Source: Bacteroidota bacterium
Lineage (GTDB): Bacteria > Bacteroidota > Ignavibacteria > Kryptoniales > JAKASW01
NCBI GenBank assembly: GCA_021789975.1
Contig: JAJYIT010000034.1
Span: 1-43,226 of the forward strand
Direction of reading: 5' to 3'
Length of the DNA: 43,226 nucleotides
The notes below the pieces were generated by a model. It was not told the DNA's origin. It saw nothing but the letters and a program-made list of their open reading frames with translations, and ran no database searches. Positions 35,267 to 43,207 of the stretch are shown one piece after another (position 1 is the first letter of the stretch; each line of letters starts with the position of its first letter). The position numbers and the translations under genes are program-made.

Positions 35267-36099
35267 AAATGAACTATTCACTATTCACTATTGTCTATTC
35301 ACTATTTCTTGCGGTCGTCCCGACCTGCGTGTACGCACAAACAAATGTCCAAGAGAAGGCTGGTAGAATGAACGAACAAAAGAGAACCATACTCGCAATC
35401 GGTGCTCATGCAGGCGATATGGAGATTGCCTGCGGTGCAATTCTCGCAAAGCAGGCAAAGCTCGGAGACCGGGTCATATTCCTCCATCTGACGCTCGGTG
35501 AGGGAGGTAATCCGAAAATGTCGGCTGATGAGTACGGACAACAGAAGAGGAAAGAGGCACTGGAGGTCGACAGGCTACTCGGGGGTGAAACGATCTTCGG
35601 ACCTTACAAGGATGGAGAATTGCCGAACGACGAAACTGCTCGCCGCTATGTCGCCAACGTAATAAGGATGGTCAAGCCGACGCACATTATCACCCATTGG
35701 AAAAACAGCATTCATCCGGACCACTCGAACACTCACGCAATCACCGTGGATGCAGTCCTTCTGGCCAGCCTCCCGTCAGTCAGTACGGTGACGCCCTACT
35801 CGTCAACTGAGTATCCGGCGTGGAGGGGAGTCAGGAGCATCTTGTATACTGAAAATTGGGAAGACATGGAGGGCTACCAGCCGTACATATATGTGGATGT
35901 CACCGAGTCGTACGATACCTGGGCAAATGCCGTTGCCAAGTATGAGTTCATCGGTGGTAAGATCTCCAGCTTCCCATACTTGAATTACTACAAGTCCCTG
36001 GCTGTGGTCCGTGGAGCAGAAGGTGGCTTCAAGTACGCAGAGACCTTCGATATCGACAAGTTCGAGAAGAAGCTGAGGTGGAGGACACTGGAGCCTTGA
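35263..36099 (+). CDS. Exported PIG-L family deacetylase
   Basis: A 278-residue protein of the LmbE/PIG-L zinc-dependent N-acetylglucosaminyl deacetylase family. A signal peptide (MNYSLFTIVYSLFLAVV...YAQ, encoded by repeated CTATTCACTATT-like units) exports it. The metal motif is AHAGDME (48-54) in place of the usual AHPDDxE: H49 and the aspartate D52 remain, while Pro-Asp is Ala-Gly. HPDH at 151-154 gives the third ligand region. The family removes acetyl groups from GlcNAc-type substrates. In this cluster it probably deacetylates amino-sugar pieces in the periplasm, opposite in direction to the acetyltransferases around it. ATG 35263 overlaps the stop of the broken four-helix gene. Its 3' end overlaps the next gene. 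Confidence 0.85.
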   Translation: MKMNYSLFTIVYSLFLAVVPTCVYAQTNVQEKAGRMNEQKRTILAIGAHAGDMEIACGAILAKQAKLGDRVIFLHLTLGEGGNPKMSADEYGQQKRKEALEVDRLLGGETIFGPYKDGELPNDETARRYVANVIRMVKPTHIITHWKNSIHPDHSNTHAITVDAVLLASLPSVSTVTPYSSTEYPAWRGVRSILYTENWEDMEGYQPYIYVDVTESYDTWANAVAKYEFIGGKISSFPYLNYYKSLAVVRGAEGGFKYAETFDIDKFEKKLRWRTLEP

Positions 36100-37070
36100 A
36101 GGTTGCAACCACTACATTAAAGAGGGAAATACAGACGGGGCAATCTCTTGTTCAGCCCTTCAGAGGAGAAGAGGAAGATAAGATCGTCAACCTCTGGAAT
36201 CGTTGTCTTACCCGTGATCCGATAACAATAGACATATTCAGGCGGAAGATTCTTCTCGATGAGAATTTCGATCCGCGGGGTTGTCTCGTTGCAAGAACCG
36301 ATTCACAGATCGTAGGCTTTTCACTTGCGATAAGGAGAAAGCATCCGTACTTCGGAGCAGGGATGGAGATTGGGAAGGGCTGGATAACTTCTTTCTTTGT
36401 GCACCCGGAATTCAGACGGAGAGACATCGGCAGGAAGCTGATAAATGCTGCGGAAGACTTCCTGAAGTCCTGCAAGGTGGACGAAGTTTATGTCTCCTCT
36501 TATACTCCCAATTATTTTGTACCCGGAGTAGATATCGATGCCTATGTCGAGTCTTATGAGCTCCTCAAGGAGCTGGGCTACAGGAAGCACGAGCGCGCGT
36601 ATAGCATGGGACGCTCACTCCTGGATTTCGACTATTCAGCCGAAGCCGATGAAGTATGCAACCTGCTGGACTCCCAGGGGATCGAGATAATCAAATTTGA
36701 ACCGAAGTATATCGCAGGATTGCTCGATTTCCTAAGTGTCAATTATCCGGGAGATCTGTTCAGGGTCGCACTCGAACGACTCAGGAAGGACCCCAACACC
36801 GATCAGATAATCGTCGCCGTGCAGAACGGGCGGGTCGTTGGGTTCAGCCACTATGAAGATGAACACTTCGGGCCCTTTGCAATCGACCAGTCGTTGACAG
36901 GGATGGGAATAGGCACCTGCCTCTATTACAGGACAGCCCTCTTAATGAAAGAGAAGGGCAAAAGGAACCTATGGCTCGCATGGACTTCGGGGCACGCAAA
37001 AGATTTCTATTATAAACGTGGACTCAGAGTCACGAGAAGATATGAGATAATGAGGAAGGAGCTAAGATAG
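36096..37070 (+). CDS. Tandem-GNAT acetyltransferase, copy B
   Basis: About 324 residues from TTG 36096, whose bases overlap the deacetylase TGA (TTGA); GTG 36078 is an alternative that adds six residues. It is a two-domain GNAT like the gene at 32518. Domain 1 has ITSFFVHPEFRRRDIGRKLI and SSYTPNYFVPGVDIDAY. Domain 2 has HFGPFAIDQSLTGMGIGTCLY. It ends YYKRGLRVTRRYEIMRKELR, close to copy A's ending. Similarity to copy A runs along the whole length, so these are true paralogues, separated by NagX and the deacetylase. The substrate is unknown; the flanking deacetylase and transporter suggest an amino-sugar or its phosphate. The acetyl-CoA loop of the second domain looks the better preserved. Confidence 0.87.
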   Translation: MKVATTTLKREIQTGQSLVQPFRGEEEDKIVNLWNRCLTRDPITIDIFRRKILLDENFDPRGCLVARTDSQIVGFSLAIRRKHPYFGAGMEIGKGWITSFFVHPEFRRRDIGRKLINAAEDFLKSCKVDEVYVSSYTPNYFVPGVDIDAYVESYELLKELGYRKHERAYSMGRSLLDFDYSAEADEVCNLLDSQGIEIIKFEPKYIAGLLDFLSVNYPGDLFRVALERLRKDPNTDQIIVAVQNGRVVGFSHYEDEHFGPFAIDQSLTGMGIGTCLYYRTALLMKEKGKRNLWLAWTSGHAKDFYYKRGLRVTRRYEIMRKELR

Positions 37071-37160
37071 GGCTGCATAACGCTAAGCGCAAAGGGCGGA
37101 GCGCGGCCGGTTCTTCTGTTCCCGCTTTGCAACATGCGCTATGCGCCATGCAATCTAAAT

Positions 37161-38666
37161 ATGAACTTTCATCTGCTTGACTGGATAATTCTCGTCGTCT
37201 ACCTGACGGGGACCGTGTTCGTCGGACTGACGGCACGGAAGTACGTGGAGAGTATGGAGGGATACTTCGTTGCCGGCCGGAAAGTCAAGGTGGCTCTCGG
37301 TTCTGCAACTTTGATAGCGACGGAGATTGGCATCGTCACGTTCATGAATCTTAGCCAGCTCGGCTATCTTACCGGCTTCGCTTGTTTCCTCCTCGGCATC
37401 ATAGGTTTCTTCGGCTACATGGTGATTGGGAAAACCGGATTCATAGTTGCCGGGCTTAGAAGACTGAGAGTAATTACAATACCGGAATTCTATGAGATGC
37501 GGTTTAACAAATCTGTAAGATGGTTGGGCGGAATCCTTCTCTTCCTTGGCGGTGTCCTCAACATGGGGGTCTTCCTGAAGTTCGACGGAATTTTTCTAAC
37601 CGAGACGATGGGACTCGGGCTGCAGGCGAAGACAGCCGTGATGGTGGTAATGCTGATAATCGTAGTAAGCTATACAGTCCTGGGCGGGATGTTCTCCGTT
37701 GTGATAACTGATTTTGTCCAGTTTGTAATTCTTGCATTCGGCATGCTCATAGCGACGGTTTTCGTATTGCTGAAGGTAAACTTCACTTCCATGGCGAACG
37801 TCGTTATTCATCAGTATGGATCGCAAGGGATGAACCCGATAATAAATCCGACCTTCGGATGGATATTCATAATCTGGAACGTAATCGGAAGCGTAGCGCT
37901 CTCTGCATTGAATCAACCTGCAGTCTCAAAATCATTCGCCTCGGAGTCACCGGAAGTAGGAAGAAAGGTCTTTCTGTACACGGGACTGACCCTGGCAGGG
38001 AGATATATGATTCCCATGCTCTGGGGCGTTGCTGCGCTCGCTCTCTTCGGGCCGAAGATCAACTCGCTCGTCGCGATGCCACGGCTTTTGGGCTCAATTG
38101 TGCCGTCAGGAGTTCTCGGACTCATGGTGGCGGGGATGCTTGCCGCTTCAATGTCCACCTACAGCGCATACCTTCTCGCATGGAGCACGGTTGCGACAAG
38201 AGATGTAATTTCGCCTCTGTTGAAATTCAAGCTCTCCGATAAGCAGAACGTGACGATGACGCGAGTTATCGCGACAATAATCGGGATATTCATGCTTGTG
38301 TTCGGACTCTTCTATCAGCTTCCTTCGACAGCATATCAGTATCTCGCTTTAACCGGGGCCATATATGCGGCCGGCGCGTTTGCCTGTGTCACGGGAGGTC
38401 TCTACTGGAAGAAGGCAAATGTGGTCGGAGCTTATGCCGGTCTTGGAGCTGGAGTCTTGGCGCCTGCGGCTTTCCTAATACTCACTCAAATGAAAGACAC
38501 TCTGCCCAAAGAGCTCCTGTTCCTGGTTAACGTAAACGTTTCCGGGCTCCTGAGTTTTGTCCTCGCTGCGGCGGGCATGATCGTTGGGTCGCTCGTGTCC
38601 CAGAAGAAATTTGCCCCGGTTGTGCTGGTGCCGCCGGCGGACGAAACAGAACCGGTGGAGAAGTAA
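37161..38666 (+). CDS. Sodium/solute symporter (SSS family)
   Basis: A 501-residue inner-membrane carrier from ATG 37161 (the frame extends nine codons up through low-complexity ATGCGC-type sequence). Thirteen or so helices are visible. LLDWIILVVYLTGTVFVGL opens the first. GYFVAGRKV, GFACFLLGIIGFFGYMVIG, LRRLRVITIPEFYEMRFN and the sodium-site region MVAGMLAASMSTYSAYLLAWSTVATRD are the SSS signatures. The family imports sugars, amino acids and similar solutes with sodium. Context suggests an amino sugar such as GlcNAc, as for NagP-like functions, though that is inference. A small membrane protein follows one base after the stop. The 90 bases before the gene hold GC-rich repeats of the type AAGCGCAAAGGGCGGAGCGC. 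Confidence 0.92.
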   Translation: MNFHLLDWIILVVYLTGTVFVGLTARKYVESMEGYFVAGRKVKVALGSATLIATEIGIVTFMNLSQLGYLTGFACFLLGIIGFFGYMVIGKTGFIVAGLRRLRVITIPEFYEMRFNKSVRWLGGILLFLGGVLNMGVFLKFDGIFLTETMGLGLQAKTAVMVVMLIIVVSYTVLGGMFSVVITDFVQFVILAFGMLIATVFVLLKVNFTSMANVVIHQYGSQGMNPIINPTFGWIFIIWNVIGSVALSALNQPAVSKSFASESPEVGRKVFLYTGLTLAGRYMIPMLWGVAALALFGPKINSLVAMPRLLGSIVPSGVLGLMVAGMLAASMSTYSAYLLAWSTVATRDVISPLLKFKLSDKQNVTMTRVIATIIGIFMLVFGLFYQLPSTAYQYLALTGAIYAAGAFACVTGGLYWKKANVVGAYAGLGAGVLAPAAFLILTQMKDTLPKELLFLVNVNVSGLLSFVLAAAGMIVGSLVSQKKFAPVVLVPPADETEPVEK

Positions 38667-38667
38667 A

Positions 38668-38838
38668 ATGCCGACAATCAGCATCTTCTGGATGGTCATG
38701 TATGGAGTTGCGACGCTGACTTTTTTTTCCGTAGCGGCAGTGATCACGGTCGTCGGAATACAGGACCTTAAATCACTGCTTTCCCGGGCAAACAGGAAGG
38801 GCAGCAGGAGGGAGAATGATACTAAGAAGAATAGTTGA
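38668..38838 (+). CDS. Small single-helix membrane protein, symporter partner
   Basis: 56 residues from ATG 38668, with GGTGGAG nine bases upstream. One long hydrophobic helix (IFWMVMYGVATLTFFSVAAVITVVGI, about 6-31) is followed by a basic tail (LLSRANRKGSRRENDTKK). It starts one base after the symporter stop, as small accessory subunits of SSS carriers do. The basic tail should lie in the cytoplasm. Its 3' end overlaps the glycosidase gene by 23 bases. It is likely required for assembly or stability of the symporter, by analogy with known small symporter subunits. Confidence 0.7.
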   Translation: MPTISIFWMVMYGVATLTFFSVAAVITVVGIQDLKSLLSRANRKGSRRENDTKKNS

Positions 38839-40762
38839 TACCGCAGTGATGCTGGTTGTGCTGGGACTGACAACGAGTACTGACGCGCAACGGCACGCTT
38901 CTAATCGCTTTTCCAATACTCCATCATTCCATTTCTCCGTCAATTCCAGACCACATTATGAAGGATATGACTTCCGCCTTTGCGAAAGCCGCTCCGGCGG
39001 ACAGATCGTCGGGCAGACATCGTTCGATCATTCCGCTTTCTCGAATTATCCACGGGTGACAGTTCATGTTGACGCCGGAAAAATCATCTCCCGCATCAGT
39101 CCTCTGTTTTACGGACTCAATGTCGCGCGTTGGGACGAAGATCTTTTTCCCGGGCCCGCCAGAGACATGCTTCTCGATTGTGACAGGGATGCGATTAAAA
39201 AGGTGAAGGCTGCCGGCTTCACCGTTCTGAAATACCCCGGCGGAAACGACGCCGATCATTATATATGGAACAGCCCCGACAACAGTGCTGGCGAAATGAA
39301 CACCGATGAGTACGCCGCGTTACTGAAGACTGTCGGCGCCCAGGGGTTCATTACGATCAACTTCAACGAGTCTCCCCAGCTTGCAGCAGATTGGGTGAAG
39401 TACTGCAACGTGTACCACCATTATGACATAAAATATTGGGAGGTTGGCGACGAGCAATGGGGAGTGTGGGCGAGAGGTCACACAACGCCGGAGAAATATG
39501 CGGCACGTTTTGTCGAATTTTCGAAGGCCATGAAAGCCGTAGATCCCTCTATCAAGATTGCTGCAAACGTCACGCCATCCGATGATCCTAACGGTTGGAC
39601 TTGCCGTGTCGTCAAAGCAGCAGGCGCATACATCGACTTCGCTACTTTTTCATATTATCCTTTGACGAACAAGCAAGCATATGCAGATTCACTCTTTGCC
39701 AGCCTGCCGACTTATAAACACGACTATCTGGCAATCAGACATGCACTTCAGGAGGAGCTTCCTGCCGCTGAAGCCGACTCGATGTGGATCGTGGACGTCG
39801 GATACAACTCAATCTCCGGCCGACCCGGCCCTTTCTCGATGTCGATGGCAAATGCGTTATGGGCCGCGGATCTTGTCGGAACTATGGCAGAACTCGGCGA
39901 GGAGATGTCTTGCTACTGGGCGCTCCACAACTCGTATCCTCCGGGTGGCGGCGACTACGGTCTGCTCTCCGAAGACGGCAGGAACACTCCGCGGAATAAT
40001 TATTACATCTTCCCGATGTACACACACTTGTTCGGGAAGAGTATCATAGAAGGCAACTCGTCCGATTCGTCACTGTCAGTTTATTCGAGCCTGATCGGCG
40101 ATGACACTTTAGCGATTATTCTCATCAATAAGAATTCGCACTCGTCGCGGACGGCCGACATCAGCTTAGATAATTTCCAGGCGGAAGACTCTGCCGGAGT
40201 CTGGATATTTAACGAGACGCATAAGCTGGACAGGCTTGCCGACATCCGGGGCGTAAGTTCGACGTTCAGGAAGGAAGTTCCACCGTATTCGATCGTCGTG
40301 CTCCATCTTCTGAGAAAGGGAACCGTTTTTCCGCCACGCAACCTTGCTCTGCACGCGCGCGCCATGGCGTCGAGCTATGCGAAGAATGGACCGGACTTCG
40401 GACCCGAAAGCGCAGTCGATGGAAAGATGTACACCCGATGGGCATCGGATGCGTTATGGGGAGCAGACAAGGGACTGGACAAGCAGTGGTTAAAAGTTGA
40501 TCTCGGCAAGTTGCGCGTGATAGACAGTATTGCGATCTACTGGGCGAGCGGTTACGGAGTGAAATACGCTATCGAAGTCTCCGTTGACGGAAAGGAATGG
40601 ACGGCGGTCTACAGTGAGAACGAAGGGAAAGGCGGCGTAACGGAAATCCGGTTCAAACCGACAAGAGCCCGCTTTGTAAGACTCCGTGGAAGCAAGGGCT
40701 CGTCTGCCATTTCAAGTTATTCCATATATGAATTCAAGATTTTTTATACAAAATCAAATTGA
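38816..40762 (+). CDS. Secreted GH51-like glycosidase with F5/8 type C domain
   Basis: 648 residues. A strong AGGAGG is five bases before ATG 38816. A signal peptide (VMLVVLGLTTSTDAQ) is followed by about 55 unassigned residues. A (beta/alpha)8 barrel of the alpha-L-arabinofuranosidase type comes next: SPLFYGLNVARW, LKYPGGNDADHYIW (about 138-151), FNESPQL, and YWEVGDEQWG (207-216), where E213 is the expected acid/base glutamate although the usual GNE is GDE. A beta-sandwich follows to about residue 505, then an F5/8C (CBM32-like) domain (NLALHARAMASSYAKNGPDFG ... AVDGKMYTRWASD). Clan GH-A members of this form attack arabinofuranosides, but the neighbours point to an amino-sugar polymer, so the substrate may differ. 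Confidence 0.82.
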   Translation: MILRRIVDTAVMLVVLGLTTSTDAQRHASNRFSNTPSFHFSVNSRPHYEGYDFRLCESRSGGQIVGQTSFDHSAFSNYPRVTVHVDAGKIISRISPLFYGLNVARWDEDLFPGPARDMLLDCDRDAIKKVKAAGFTVLKYPGGNDADHYIWNSPDNSAGEMNTDEYAALLKTVGAQGFITINFNESPQLAADWVKYCNVYHHYDIKYWEVGDEQWGVWARGHTTPEKYAARFVEFSKAMKAVDPSIKIAANVTPSDDPNGWTCRVVKAAGAYIDFATFSYYPLTNKQAYADSLFASLPTYKHDYLAIRHALQEELPAAEADSMWIVDVGYNSISGRPGPFSMSMANALWAADLVGTMAELGEEMSCYWALHNSYPPGGGDYGLLSEDGRNTPRNNYYIFPMYTHLFGKSIIEGNSSDSSLSVYSSLIGDDTLAIILINKNSHSSRTADISLDNFQAEDSAGVWIFNETHKLDRLADIRGVSSTFRKEVPPYSIVVLHLLRKGTVFPPRNLALHARAMASSYAKNGPDFGPESAVDGKMYTRWASDALWGADKGLDKQWLKVDLGKLRVIDSIAIYWASGYGVKYAIEVSVDGKEWTAVYSENEGKGGVTEIRFKPTRARFVRLRGSKGSSAISSYSIYEFKIFYTKSN

Positions 40763-42021
40763 TGAAAGAGATGAGTGCACTGGCTGATAAGACATCGGGG
40801 CAAAACAGCAGACAAAGTTCTACAGTCGAGGATCAGAAACCGGTGAGGCAAAAGGTAAAACTCGGAAGCGAAATGCTTCTCGAATCGGGAAGCAATATTC
40901 TGACCGGAAAGCAAATGGGAATCATTACGAATCACACCGGTGTACTTTCCAACGGGAGTCACGTCGTTGATGCAATGAAAAATACTCCCGGGATCGATGT
41001 AGCTGCCGTTTTCTCACCTGAACACGGCTTCCGGGGCGATGCACCGGCGGGTGCGCATGTCGAGCACGAAGTCGATCAGAACACGGGTATTCAGATCTAT
41101 TCGTTGTACGGCGAACATAACAAGCCTGAAAAGTCCATGCTTCAAGGCATCGACCTATTGGTCTATGACATACAGGATGTAGGCACCCGCTTCTATACAT
41201 ATATAAGCACGCTCGCGCTGGCAATGGAAGCCGCCGCGGAGAACCGGATCCCTTTTGTGGTCCTCGATCGTCCTCTTGTCTCGGCGGGTGATACGGTCGG
41301 CGGTCCGATGATCCAGGACGGCCTGCGCTCATTCATCGGCATGCTTCCTCTTCCAATCCTTTATAGTCTTACTCCGGGCGAACTCGCAGGGTTCATTCAG
41401 GACGAGTATCTTCGGCCGAAAGGACTCACGACAGATTTGCAGGTCGTAAGGATGGGCTACTATCGACGGTCGATGTGGTATGATGAGACGGGACTTCCCT
41501 GGAGGCCGCCTTCGCCGAACGTGCCGACTTTCGAGACTGCTATTATTTATCCCGGTGCTGCGCTGGTAGAGGGAACGAATGTCAGCGAGGGTCGCGGAAC
41601 ACCTTGTCCGTTCAAATACATCGGTGCGCCGTTTGTAAACGGCGACAGGCTGGCGGAGCTGCTGAACTCACATGAGATGCCGGGAGTGAGTTTTCAGTCG
41701 ATAGATTTTACACCTCATGAAGTGAGCTTTGTTTCGCATCCGAGGTTCAAGGACCAGGTGTGCCATGGTATCGAAGTATCGGTTACAGACCGGGAGAAGC
41801 TGAAGGCGGTGGAAGTCGGATTGGCCATGGTCTGTGCACTGAAGAATCTCAATCCGCACGAAGTGGGCTTTCGGGCCGATGGAGCGTTCGACAGGCTGGC
41901 AGGCGACAAGAAAGTCCGGGAGATGGTTGAGCGTGGTGCAGGCTACCGCGAGATCGCTGCGACGTGGGAAGAGGGGCTGAGCAAGTTCAGACATGCAAGA
42001 GAAAAATATTTCCTGTATTGA
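40762..42021 (+). CDS. namZ: DUF1343/GH171 exo-beta-N-acetylmuramidase (NamZ-type)
   Basis: 419 residues from ATG 40762, overlapping the glycosidase stop (TGATG). NamZ signatures are present: GIITNHTGV, VFSPEHGFRGDAPAG (about 92-106), YSLYG, DIQDVGTRFYTYIST, VVLDRP, and NVSEGRGTPCPFKYIGAP with a conserved Glu. The enzyme releases N-acetylmuramic acid from the non-reducing end of peptidoglycan fragments. Most relatives carry a signal peptide; here the first 40 residues are polar (MKEMSALADKTSGQNSRQSS) with none visible, so it may act in the cytoplasm on imported fragments or the start may be wrong. It closes the co-directional cluster and links it to cell-wall amino-sugar recycling or scavenging. 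Confidence 0.9.
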   Translation: MKEMSALADKTSGQNSRQSSTVEDQKPVRQKVKLGSEMLLESGSNILTGKQMGIITNHTGVLSNGSHVVDAMKNTPGIDVAAVFSPEHGFRGDAPAGAHVEHEVDQNTGIQIYSLYGEHNKPEKSMLQGIDLLVYDIQDVGTRFYTYISTLALAMEAAAENRIPFVVLDRPLVSAGDTVGGPMIQDGLRSFIGMLPLPILYSLTPGELAGFIQDEYLRPKGLTTDLQVVRMGYYRRSMWYDETGLPWRPPSPNVPTFETAIIYPGAALVEGTNVSEGRGTPCPFKYIGAPFVNGDRLAELLNSHEMPGVSFQSIDFTPHEVSFVSHPRFKDQVCHGIEVSVTDREKLKAVEVGLAMVCALKNLNPHEVGFRADGAFDRLAGDKKVREMVERGAGYREIAATWEEGLSKFRHAREKYFLY

Positions 42022-42440
42022 CGGAGAGTAATCTGCTCACGAGTCTCCTGTCATCGTGAATGGCGCCGTGGCGCCACGCGGTGGTCCCCAACCTAATATT
42101 GCAGCCGTGAGATATTTGATTCGCGCTGTCTTGACACGAAACGGAAGGCGGACTATCTTCCATTGTAGAATATCAGAGGGTAGTGTTCCAGTTAGCTCCA
42201 GGGTAGATTAACATCAAACCAAATATTGTGGCGGCCGCAGTTTGCGACGAAGAAGAGTAATTGAAATCAGTCCGTCGCGGCCGCGGAGATAATTTCATCA
42301 GTTAGATTTCTGCTGTGTTTAAAAAAGAGCGCTGGGGCAAACGCGAGGGAACAAGAAAGGGGGCTACGGCTATATCCCGCAGATTGCGTGGGAAAGGGGA
42401 GTGCCGCGATGGCTGTATCAATTGAAATGGAGAACGTTTA
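42022..42440. other. Intergenic region with a GC-rich dyad
   Basis: 419 bases without a gene. GCGGCCGC occurs at 42231-42238 and 42277-42284, and GCGACG (42244-42249) pairs with CGTCGC (42273-42278), giving a hairpin of about 55 bases. It may be a terminator or a palindromic repeat. No T-run follows. Confidence 0.4.
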
Positions 42441-42692
42441 ATGGAAACTGAACACCCGGGAACCGACCCGGAGTCACATGGACTAACGGCAGTAAAACTA
42501 AGAATACTTGAGTATCTGGGCGAAGGCAAGACATGTGAAGAGATCGCGGGTAGTTTGAATATGAGTATTCATACTGTGGACAGGCATCTGACTGATATCT
42601 ACGAGAAGCTTGGAGTTGAAAATGGGCCGGAAGCTGTTGCGAAATGGCTGCGTGATAAGATACTGCCAGGCATGCAGAATATTTTCTGTTAG
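42441..42692 (+). CDS. Stand-alone LuxR-type helix-turn-helix protein
   Basis: An 83-residue DNA-binding domain of the GerE/LuxR class: LTAVKLRILEYLGEGKTCEEIAGSLNMS then IHTVDRHLTDIYEKLGVENGPEAVAKWL. The recognition helix is TVDRHLTDIYEKL. No receiver or ligand-binding domain is attached, so control must come from level or a partner. GGAGAACG stands just before ATG 42441. The order (cluster end, dyad, this gene) suggests local regulation, but no target site could be named. The gene is complete at the usual length for a lone HTH. Confidence 0.85.
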   Translation: METEHPGTDPESHGLTAVKLRILEYLGEGKTCEEIAGSLNMSIHTVDRHLTDIYEKLGVENGPEAVAKWLRDKILPGMQNIFC

Positions 42693-42736
42693 ATCAGGGT
42701 TTGGCTCACGTACCATCCATAATGGCGAAACAGAAA

Positions 42737-42756
42737 AAGTAGTGGCTCCACTACTT
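42737..42756. promoter_or_regulatory. Perfect dyad between the LuxR-type gene and the RCC1 fragment
   Basis: AAGTAGTGG-CT-CCACTACTT, nine-pair arms with a two-base loop, 45 bases after the LuxR-type gene stop. It could be a terminator hairpin for that gene or a binding dyad. No T-run follows on the plus strand. Confidence 0.35.
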
Positions 42757-42866
42757 GCGGTGAAGGGCCTTCATTAGTAACTTGGCAATGTCGATGCTTC
42801 GCGATAGATACCTGTAATTACTGGCCTATCGAAATAATAACCTTGGCGACATCTTAGGGAGAAAGC

Positions 42867-43133
42867 ATGAAGATACGTGGCATCTTGACTGCAAAGCTTA
42901 TTTTTCCATTTCTTTTGTTCTGGTTGACAATGCCATTCACGACCTGTCACCGCCCAACTGACGTGGCTGGCGTATCGAAAGATTTCTCGCCGATACTCGA
43001 AAGCGACCTCGATTACGCGATAGTTAAAACAGATGGCACCGTTTGGACGTGGGGAGGGAATTCTACTGGACAAATAGGTAACGGTACAATGGCGCCGAGT
43101 GCTGTCCCAGATTCCGTTGAAATTGGTAGATAA
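42867..43133 (+). CDS. Truncated exported RCC1-repeat protein
   Basis: 88 residues. A hydrophobic N-terminal segment (LIFPFLLFWLTMPFTTC) leads to a lipobox-like Cys at about residue 27. One RCC1 repeat follows (about 49-76: DYAIVKTDGTVWTWGGNSTGQIGNGT), ended by VPDSVEIGR and a stop. RCC1-type proteins carry several repeats (a seven-bladed propeller), so one repeat is a clear truncation. The bases after the stop look like the edge of another element (see finding). AGGGAGAAAGC precedes ATG 42867. The gene is probably broken. Confidence 0.65.
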   Translation: MKIRGILTAKLIFPFLLFWLTMPFTTCHRPTDVAGVSKDFSPILESDLDYAIVKTDGTVWTWGGNSTGQIGNGTMAPSAVPDSVEIGR

Positions 43134-43207
43134 GAAAAAAGCCCAAGGCGAAGTAAATTCTGAGAATAACAACTCGTATTCATTAAACTCAGAAAGGTAC
43201 AAGCGCC

